Below, one piece after another: positions 56,997 to 64,000 of a stretch of DNA of 64,000 bases. How positions within the stretch are numbered: the first letter of the stretch is position 1; each line of letters opens with the position of its first letter. The notes beneath the pieces are model-generated. The model was not told where the DNA came from and did no database searches. It was given only the letters and a program-made list of their open reading frames with translations. The position numbers were made by a program, and so were the translations under genes. Source of the stretch: Kordia antarctica. GTDB lineage: Bacteria; Bacteroidota; Bacteroidia; Flavobacteriales; Flavobacteriaceae. The stretch lies in NCBI RefSeq assembly GCF_009901525.1, contig NZ_CP019288.1:3625501-3689500 (forward strand), given 5' to 3'.

Positions 56997-59777
56997 ATGA
57001 AAAAACTTATTTTTTTATTTGGATTGCTATCAGTTTGGTTTGTCAGCGGACAAAACACAATTACAGGTAAAGTAATTGACGCCAATACAGATGATGCTGT
57101 CCAAAATGTTTTGGTTTCAGTTGCACGTAACAATAACATAGAAGTTACTACGGATGCATCTGGAGTCTTTAAGTTAACAAATATTGCAGCGGGTGAAGTG
57201 GATGTAACATTCACTAAAGATGGATACTCAATTTTGAGAATGCCAGTAACCGTTATTGATGGTCAAGCAATTGACTTAGGAACAATTTTGTTAAAAAGAT
57301 TCGTCCAGGAAGATGTTACACTAATATCTTTAACTGATGATGAATTAAATGATGATTCTACAGCAGCAGACAACATCTCAGGACTATTACAATCGTCAAG
57401 AGATATCTATTTAAGAACTGCCGCGTTTGAATTTGGTTCTACTTTCTTTAGAGTAAGAGGATTAGATTCTGAGAATGGAACAGTACTTATTAATGGTGTT
57501 AAAATGAACAAACAGTTCAATGGAAGACCACAATGGAGTAACTGGGGAGGATTAAATGATGTCGTAAGAAATCAAGAACTTACGAATGGACTAAGCGCTA
57601 ACGACAATACTTTTGGCGGAATCTTAGGAACAACAAATATCAATACCAGAGCTTCTGAATACAGAGAAGGTGGTAGAGTAACGTATTCGTCATCTAACAG
57701 AAGTTATACCAACAGACTTATGGCAACATATTCTTCTGGTTTACTTGAAAGTGGATGGGCTTACACGGTTTCTGCCGGAAGAAGATGGGGAGATGAAGGT
57801 TTTAACGACGGTACTTTCTACGACGCAAATTCTTTATTCGTTTCAGTTGAAAAGAAATTAAATGACAAGCATAGCCTAAACTTTACAGGAATGTATGCGC
57901 CAAACAGAAGAGGACAATCTTCAGCAAACACACAAGAAGTGTGGGATCTAAAAGGAATTGAGTACAATGACTATTGGGGATATCAAGATGGTAAAAAACG
58001 GAACTCACGTGTTCGTAGAGTTGTGGAACCAATCTTAATGCTAAACCATTATTGGGATATTGCAGAAAATACTAGATTACAAACAAATGTTGCGTACCAA
58101 TTTGGTGAGCAAGGTAGAAGTCGTATTGACTTTGGAGGAACTGACTTAGATGTTAGCGGATTTCCAATTGGAAGTGGCGCAAACCCAAGTCCAACATACT
58201 ACCAAAAATTACCGAGTTTCTTTGCACGAAACAATCCTGAAAATCCAGGATTAGAATTTGGAGCACAACAGCAATTTATCAATGACGGACAACTTAATTG
58301 GGTAGCATTATACGCTGCAAACCAAAGTAACTTAGTTGCTGGTGGAAATGCAGTAAATATTGTATACGAAGATAGAACGGATGATAAGCAATTCATAGCA
58401 AACACAATCTTAAACACAGCAATCAACGATAATATTACGTTAAATGCTGGTGCAAGCTTTACATCATTAACCTCTGAAAACTTTGCAGAAGTTACAGATT
58501 TACTTGGTGGAAGATCCTATTTAGATGTGGACAACTTTGCGGATGATTTTATTGGAAACCCAAACAGCGTACAAAACGATGTTAGAAATCCAAACAGATT
58601 GGTTACTGTCGGAGATCGTTTCAAATACAACTTCGAAATTCAATCAAATACAATTGGAGGATTTGCACAAGCACAATTCAAATACAAAAAAGTAGATTTC
58701 TTTGTAGCTGCTAGTGTTGAAAACACAACATACCAACGTAACGGTATCTACCAAAATGGAGGTTTTGCCAATAACTCTTTTGGAGAAGGCGAACAACAAT
58801 CATTTACAGGAATTGGAGCAAAAGGTGGATTGACTTATAAATTAACAGGTCGTCACGTATTTGATTTCAATGCTGGTTACATAACAAAAGCACCATCAAT
58901 CCGTAACACATTCTCTAACTCTAGAGAAAATCATAATATTGTACCAAACATCAGTGAAGAAAAAATTACTTCGTTTGATGCAAGTTACATCTACAGATCT
59001 CCAATAGTAAAAGCTAGATTAACTGGTTATTACACAAAAATGGAAGATGCAAACGAAATCTCTTTCTTCTTTGCAGATGGAATTGGTGGAGACAATCAAG
59101 CGTTTGTTCAAGAAATTTTACAAGGTGTTGACAAAAGACACATAGGAGCTGAATTTGGAATTGAAGTACAAGCAACTTCTACTATAAAGTTAAAAGGTGT
59201 AGCATCGTTAGGACAATATACATATGATAACAATCCTGATTTATACTTATCTTCTGAAGATTTTGAAGATGGAACTCGTTACTTAGGAAAATCTACCTTA
59301 AAAGATTACAGAATTGCTGGTGGACCGCAAAGAGCGTTTTCAGCAGGATTTGAATATAGAGATCCAGATTACTGGTGGTTTGGAGCTACTACGAATTTCT
59401 TCTCTAATGCATATATCGACGTAAGTCCATTACAAAGAAGTAGCAACTTCTACACAGATTTTGATGGACAAGTGTTTAATGATTACGATCCAGAAGCGGC
59501 ACGTGAATTATTAAGACAAGAACAATTTGACGATTACATGCTTGTAAACCTTATTGGTGGAAAATCATGGAAGTTAGGAGACTACTATGTTGGTCTTTTT
59601 GCAAGTATCAACAACGTATTTGGAAAAGAATACAAAACTGGAGGTTTTGAGCAAGGAAGAAATGCGAATTTCAGAGAACTAAGAGACGATTCTGCACTAG
59701 AAACAAGAGTATTTGGAAACAGATATTGGTACGGTAGAGGAAGAACTTATTTCTTAAACTTATATTTTAGATTCTAA
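56997..59777 (+). CDS. TonB-dependent receptor, partner of a DUF5689 lipoprotein
   Basis: A 926-aa outer-membrane receptor. Signal peptide (IFLFGLLSVWFVSGQ), carboxypeptidase-like domain (residues about 21-100, TITGKVIDANTDDAVQNV), plug with FFRVRGLDSENGTVLINGV and WSNWGGLNDVVRNQEL, and a barrel ending FLNLYFRF. The DUF5689 lipoprotein gene follows 63 bp later without an intervening terminator, so receptor and surface lipoprotein are probably co-expressed, as in SusCD-like pairs. Ligand unknown. Confidence 0.9.
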   Translation: MKKLIFLFGLLSVWFVSGQNTITGKVIDANTDDAVQNVLVSVARNNNIEVTTDASGVFKLTNIAAGEVDVTFTKDGYSILRMPVTVIDGQAIDLGTILLKRFVQEDVTLISLTDDELNDDSTAADNISGLLQSSRDIYLRTAAFEFGSTFFRVRGLDSENGTVLINGVKMNKQFNGRPQWSNWGGLNDVVRNQELTNGLSANDNTFGGILGTTNINTRASEYREGGRVTYSSSNRSYTNRLMATYSSGLLESGWAYTVSAGRRWGDEGFNDGTFYDANSLFVSVEKKLNDKHSLNFTGMYAPNRRGQSSANTQEVWDLKGIEYNDYWGYQDGKKRNSRVRRVVEPILMLNHYWDIAENTRLQTNVAYQFGEQGRSRIDFGGTDLDVSGFPIGSGANPSPTYYQKLPSFFARNNPENPGLEFGAQQQFINDGQLNWVALYAANQSNLVAGGNAVNIVYEDRTDDKQFIANTILNTAINDNITLNAGASFTSLTSENFAEVTDLLGGRSYLDVDNFADDFIGNPNSVQNDVRNPNRLVTVGDRFKYNFEIQSNTIGGFAQAQFKYKKVDFFVAASVENTTYQRNGIYQNGGFANNSFGEGEQQSFTGIGAKGGLTYKLTGRHVFDFNAGYITKAPSIRNTFSNSRENHNIVPNISEEKITSFDASYIYRSPIVKARLTGYYTKMEDANEISFFFADGIGGDNQAFVQEILQGVDKRHIGAEFGIEVQATSTIKLKGVASLGQYTYDNNPDLYLSSEDFEDGTRYLGKSTLKDYRIAGGPQRAFSAGFEYRDPDYWWFGATTNFFSNAYIDVSPLQRSSNFYTDFDGQVFNDYDPEAARELLRQEQFDDYMLVNLIGGKSWKLGDYYVGLFASINNVFGKEYKTGGFEQGRNANFRELRDDSALETRVFGNRYWYGRGRTYFLNLYFRF

Positions 59778-59840
59778 TAAAAAACAAAAAAAGATTGTGT
59801 AACTTTATGTGTTGCGCAGAAAAAACATAAAATCGAACAA

Positions 59841-61250
59841 ATGAAAGCAAATAAAATTTTTAGTCTAATAGCTGTCTTAGGAATTATGGGATTAGCTATT
59901 ACTTCTTGTGTTCAAGACGATGAATTTGCAATTCCTTCAGGAACAACAACTGTAGATCCAGGATTAACTGCAAACGCTACTTTTAGTAATATGGTAGCAC
60001 GATACCAACAAGCGGTGAACAGTGGAGACGACATTGCACTAATTGCGCTTGACGAAGCTGAAATCATCATTGAAGGATATGTAGTATCTAGCGATCAAGC
60101 TGGAAACTTCTTTGAAGAATTAGTAATTCAAAACAAAAAAGATGCATCTGATCCTGCGGCTGATCCAAGATTAGGATTCCGTGTAGATATCAACCAATCT
60201 GCTTTATTCAACAGTTACGAATTTGGTAGAAAAGTATATATCAGAATGAACGGTTTAGCGATCGGATTAGAAAATGGAGTATACGCTATTGGAAAAGCAA
60301 ATGGTAACGACATCGATCAAATTCAATCATTTGAATTGTTAGATTTCGTAATACGTGGAGCAGAAGTAGCTACGATTGAGCCAAAAGTAACAACAGTTGG
60401 CGATTTAACGGAAGCTGATGAAAATACATTCATTCAATTACAAGATGCACAATTCCGATTAAACCAATTAGGATTAACCTATGCAGGTGAAGCTTCTGAT
60501 AGTTTTGATGGATTCAGAAGTATTGAAGAATGTGTTGCTGGTGGATCAATTGCATTACAAACAAGTACGTTTGCTGATTTCAAATCATTAACAATAGATG
60601 AAAACAAAGGAACAATTCAAGGAGTTTTCACAAGAGATTTCGGAGATGATACAAATGTATTAGTATTGAATACGCTTGCAGATATTAACTTTACAGAAAC
60701 TACACGTTGCGATCCAGATATCTTAAACTGTCAAGGACCAGTTTCTAGTGCTGTAACTGTATTTGAACAAGATTTCGAAACAATTACAAACGAAGCACAA
60801 TTAGATGCTTTAGGATGGACAAACGTAAACGTTTCAGGTGGTTCTGAGCGTTATGAAGATGGTTCATTCAGTGGAGATAGATACATGGTAATATCTGCTT
60901 TCGGTACAGGAGAAGATCCTATGGAAGTTTGGTTAGTAACACCGACAATCAACTTAGATGCTACAACGCAAGAAGAATTAACTTTTAACGTTTCTGCAAA
61001 CTTTGAAACAGGAACAATCTTAGAAGTATATGTTTCAACAGATTTTACTGGAGATCCAACAACAGCAGAATGGGCTTTACTAGATGCAAACATTCCAGTT
61101 GGAAGCGGCGGATTTGGTTCATTTGTAGGTTCTGATATAAACATCTCATGTTTAGATGGAGATGTACATATTGGATTTAAGTACTTAGGTGCTGCAGGTG
61201 GAGCAGAAACAAGATACCACATTGACGATGTAAAAGTAACAGGAATGTAA
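59841..61250 (+). CDS. DUF5689 lipoprotein with choice-of-anchor J domain
   Basis: A 469-aa protein with a lipoprotein signal (GIMGLAITSCVQDDE). Residues about 40-285 form the DUF5689 region, with an OB-like core (IIEGYVVSSDQAGNFFEEL, FIQLQDAQFR). From about 305 to the end there is a choice-of-anchor J beta-sandwich (DFETITNEAQLDALGW, RYMVISAFGTGEDPMEVWL, HIDDVKVTGM). It is probably surface-exposed and acts with the TonB receptor upstream. The nearby EEP enzyme suggests use of phosphorylated or nucleic-acid material, but this is inference. Confidence 0.85.
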   Translation: MKANKIFSLIAVLGIMGLAITSCVQDDEFAIPSGTTTVDPGLTANATFSNMVARYQQAVNSGDDIALIALDEAEIIIEGYVVSSDQAGNFFEELVIQNKKDASDPAADPRLGFRVDINQSALFNSYEFGRKVYIRMNGLAIGLENGVYAIGKANGNDIDQIQSFELLDFVIRGAEVATIEPKVTTVGDLTEADENTFIQLQDAQFRLNQLGLTYAGEASDSFDGFRSIEECVAGGSIALQTSTFADFKSLTIDENKGTIQGVFTRDFGDDTNVLVLNTLADINFTETTRCDPDILNCQGPVSSAVTVFEQDFETITNEAQLDALGWTNVNVSGGSERYEDGSFSGDRYMVISAFGTGEDPMEVWLVTPTINLDATTQEELTFNVSANFETGTILEVYVSTDFTGDPTTAEWALLDANIPVGSGGFGSFVGSDINISCLDGDVHIGFKYLGAAGGAETRYHIDDVKVTGM

Positions 61251-61267
61251 GATTCCTTATATCATAT

Positions 61268-61302
61268 AAAAAAAGAGTGCTAGCAATAGCGCTCTTTTTT
61301 TT
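61268..61302 (+). terminator. Terminator of the TonB receptor-DUF5689 operon
   Basis: AAAAAAGAGTGCTA-GCAA-TAGCGCTCTTTTTT with one T-G pair, followed by T. Confidence 0.88.
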
Positions 61303-61348
61303 GACTTTTTTTAGACATCTTAGATTATTGGATTTTTTAGTTTTTCGC

Positions 61349-61996
<648 letters not shown>

Positions 61997-62251
61997 ATGA
62001 CAAAACAAGAATTAAAAAAAGAACTATCTAAATTAGGATTAATAGATTCTGATTATTCTTTAAATGAAGGACTAAAAATTGATGCCATGATTCTTGAAAA
62101 CCTTGATGGATTATGGAGACTTTTTTATTATGATGAAAAAGGACAAGAAAGTTCAATAACGTATCATAAAAATGAATCAGAATCCTATGAATATCTTTTA
62201 AAAACATTTAAAGACCAACTTAAATTATTAAAAAAAGATACGTTTAGATAA
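61997..62251 (+). CDS. Small orphan protein, immunity-protein-like
   Basis: An 84-aa acidic, soluble protein with no signal peptide. The central GLWRLFYYDEKGQESSITYH and the C-terminal SESYEYLLKTFK recall small immunity-type proteins of polymorphic toxin systems (aromatic strand, then an EEAYxYLLK-like helix), but I cannot name a family. No toxin gene adjoins it. It sits between the repeat array and the prolyl oligopeptidase gene. Confidence 0.55.
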   Translation: MTKQELKKELSKLGLIDSDYSLNEGLKIDAMILENLDGLWRLFYYDEKGQESSITYHKNESESYEYLLKTFKDQLKLLKKDTFR

Positions 62252-62335
62252 ACTTGAAAATTTAAAGCTTTTATCAGTACCAAGTAGAATCCAGCGAAAG
62301 CGACAAAAAAATAAAGAAAATACCCTTTCAATGAT

Positions 62336-64000
62336 TCAATTTTTTAATCCTTTAGTCACGCTATACTTCTCATTCCCAGTTTGCCACAACAAAAAAGAAA
62401 TAATATCGGCAAGTTCTTCACGCTTACTTTTTTGGGTGCGATCAAACCCGTGACCTTCGGAAAAATTTACAGACAACAAAATTGGATTGTCAGAATTGGT
62501 AGCAGCTTGCGTACGTGCAGCAAACTTAGCAGGTTGCCAAGCGGCAACTCTAGAATCATTCAATCCGGCGGTTAATAAAATTGCGGGATATGCGGTTTCT
62601 TTCTCAACATGATGATACGCGTCCATTTCTAACAATGCTTCAAACTCGGTGGAATCTTTAATAGTTCCGAACTCTTTCATATTATTTTGACCATTTGGCG
62701 CAATCTCAGAACGCAACGTATTCAACAAACCAACTCTAATTACGGCAGCGGCGTATAAATCGGGTCTGGCTGTAACAGCGCGTCCAATAGTAACGCCGCC
62801 AGCACTTCCGCCCCAAATTGCAAATCGTTCAGGAGACGTATAATTTTCTGAAATTAAATACTCAGAACACGCAATAAAATCTTTCCAGCTATTCGGTTTT
62901 GTCGTTTTAAATCCGCCTTTATGCCACGTATCACCTTTTTCGCCGCCGCCGCGCACATGTGCAACTGCATAAATGCCACCTTCACGAATCCAGTGTAACA
63001 AATACGGATACAACATAGGCGCGTTTATCCACTTATACGCACCATAACCATTCAATAACATGCGGTTTTTGCCATCTTTCACCATTCCTTTCTTATAAAT
63101 GATTGATAATGGCACTTGAATTCCGTCGTGAGATGTGATTTCAATCTCTTTTACCACAATATCTTCCAATTCTGTATAATCTATAACAGGAGTCAAATTC
63201 TCTTCCTTAAAAGCTTTCGTATCGCTTTCATAATAATACCTGTTTTTATGACTTATCCAACTTTCAACTTCAATCCATAAATGCGGAAAGTTTATTCCAA
63301 TCGTAGATAAACTAATACTTCCAGACGATTTTGGCAATTGGATCTCTTCAATAGTTGCATCTTTTAAATGATACAAACTCGCGCGTACGCCATTTTTAGT
63401 AGTTGTATAAAATAATCCTTGTTTGGTAATTGTAAAATCCTTTAAAATCTGATCTTTTTCTGCAGGAATAATTTCGGTTGGCATATCAAAATTTAAACTA
63501 TCAAAATCAGTTTTGTAAATGCCAAAATTTGATGCTTTTTGTGCGCTCAAAAAGTAAATTTCATCAGCATATGGAATAAATTTTTCAACCTTATGTTTCT
63601 TCTTAAAAAGCGGTTTCCAGGTAACGATTTTCTTTTCTAATTCGGTTATTGGCGCGTAATAATAATCCTTAAAACCAATGCCGCCAACTCTACCAAACAT
63701 ATACTTTTGATCTTTCCCAAAAATATTCACAATAGGAAAATCTGCTGCACTCAAATTAAGTTGCGGATGTGTTTCTTTTGAAAAAATGATCTGTAAATTT
63801 TTTGGATTTTCGCCTAAGCGATACAACACGGTTGCGGAATTTAAAATATAATTGGGAGACGTTGTGTCAATCGTTGGAATATGTAAATATATAAAACCAG
63901 AATCGTCCGCCAACCAGTTGATTCCGCCCAATTCAGATGGCCAACAATGGTCAATAACTTCTTTGTTAAACTGTTTTTTTTCTAACTCATACACCACAAC
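62336..64000 (-). CDS. Prolyl oligopeptidase family (S9A) serine peptidase, 5' part missing
   Basis: The visible part has 554 codons; the frame stays open to the window edge, so the true start and about 120-160 N-terminal residues lie outside. The propeller domain is followed by the alpha/beta hydrolase domain with the nucleophile elbow GGSAGG, the aspartate in LTAGLNDSRVAAWQP and the histidine in SEGHGFDR. AHVRGGGEKGDTWHKGG is a typical S9A loop. It would cut short peptides after proline. The signal peptide, if any, is outside the window. Confidence 0.92.
   Translation of the reverse strand, partial: VVVYELEKKQFNKEVIDHCWPSELGGINWLADDSGFIYLHIPTIDTTSPNYILNSATVLYRLGENPKNLQIIFSKETHPQLNLSAADFPIVNIFGKDQKYMFGRVGGIGFKDYYYAPITELEKKIVTWKPLFKKKHKVEKFIPYADEIYFLSAQKASNFGIYKTDFDSLNFDMPTEIIPAEKDQILKDFTITKQGLFYTTTKNGVRASLYHLKDATIEEIQLPKSSGSISLSTIGINFPHLWIEVESWISHKNRYYYESDTKAFKEENLTPVIDYTELEDIVVKEIEITSHDGIQVPLSIIYKKGMVKDGKNRMLLNGYGAYKWINAPMLYPYLLHWIREGGIYAVAHVRGGGEKGDTWHKGGFKTTKPNSWKDFIACSEYLISENYTSPERFAIWGGSAGGVTIGRAVTARPDLYAAAVIRVGLLNTLRSEIAPNGQNNMKEFGTIKDSTEFEALLEMDAYHHVEKETAYPAILLTAGLNDSRVAAWQPAKFAARTQAATNSDNPILLSVNFSEGHGFDRTQKSKREELADIISFLLWQTGNEKYSVTKGLKN

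Overview
The window is about 64 kb of AT-rich DNA from a member of the Bacteroidota, almost certainly the family Flavobacteriaceae. The evidence is the type IX secretion gene porZ, two secreted proteins with type IX sorting tails, three TonB-dependent receptors, DUF5689 and DUF3108 proteins, a zinc-less DksA-like protein, a GG-type lanthipeptide-like leader, and promoters of the Bacteroidetes form (TTG or TTTG, about 19 bp, TAnnTTTG). A Kordia-like organism would fit, but the genus is a guess. No rRNA, tRNA, CRISPR array, transposase or phage gene was seen.

Layout. 0-7.4 kb: ilvA and a GapN-type aldehyde dehydrogenase, a minus-strand operon (Spx/ArsC-like protein, EamA transporter, GNAT-like protein), then dinB-like and a CPA1 cation/proton antiporter. 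8-13 kb: an unusual 618-aa PLP enzyme, an M1 peptidase and a cystathionine gamma-synthase/lyase. 13-16 kb: an outer-membrane protein divergent from gdhA. 15.8-26 kb: porZ, recO and a TonB receptor in one tight operon, then a 1499-aa type IX substrate. 26-38 kb: housekeeping genes (ileS, DksA-like, a frameshifted lspA, 5-formyl-THF cyclo-ligase, fic, uvrC, a patatin/outer-membrane-barrel fusion). 38.7-52 kb: aromatic amino acid breakdown (hmgA, hppD, two tryptophan dioxygenase-family genes), an M23 lipoprotein peptidase and pgi. 52-61 kb: two TonB receptors, an endonuclease/exonuclease/phosphatase-family protein and a DUF5689 lipoprotein. 61-64 kb: a repeat array, a small orphan gene and a prolyl oligopeptidase cut by the window edge.

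The most interesting region is 42.6-47.3 kb. Two nearly identical 194-bp units lie about 4.35 kb apart. Each holds a perfect 7-2-7 dyad over the -33 box, a consensus promoter, a roughly 110-nt RNA with two hairpins, and a strong terminator. Between them are four minus-strand genes: a Thr-Cys-rich lanthipeptide-like precursor without visible modification enzymes, a DUF4214 lipoprotein, a type IX-sorted protein and a TPR/AraC regulator. The precursor and the lipoprotein share a leader motif. The block splits a set of plus-strand genes that includes both tryptophan dioxygenase paralogues, so it looks like an inserted cassette bounded by a small-RNA gene.

The window is also rich in small palindromic repeats. 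One family keeps its flanks but changes the arms of its hairpin while preserving pairing. Others are heptamer tandem repeats touching the starts of two genes, a REP-like element arrayed in units of about 220-242 bp, a 187-bp duplicated intergenic block, and a row of covarying hairpins in front of ileS.
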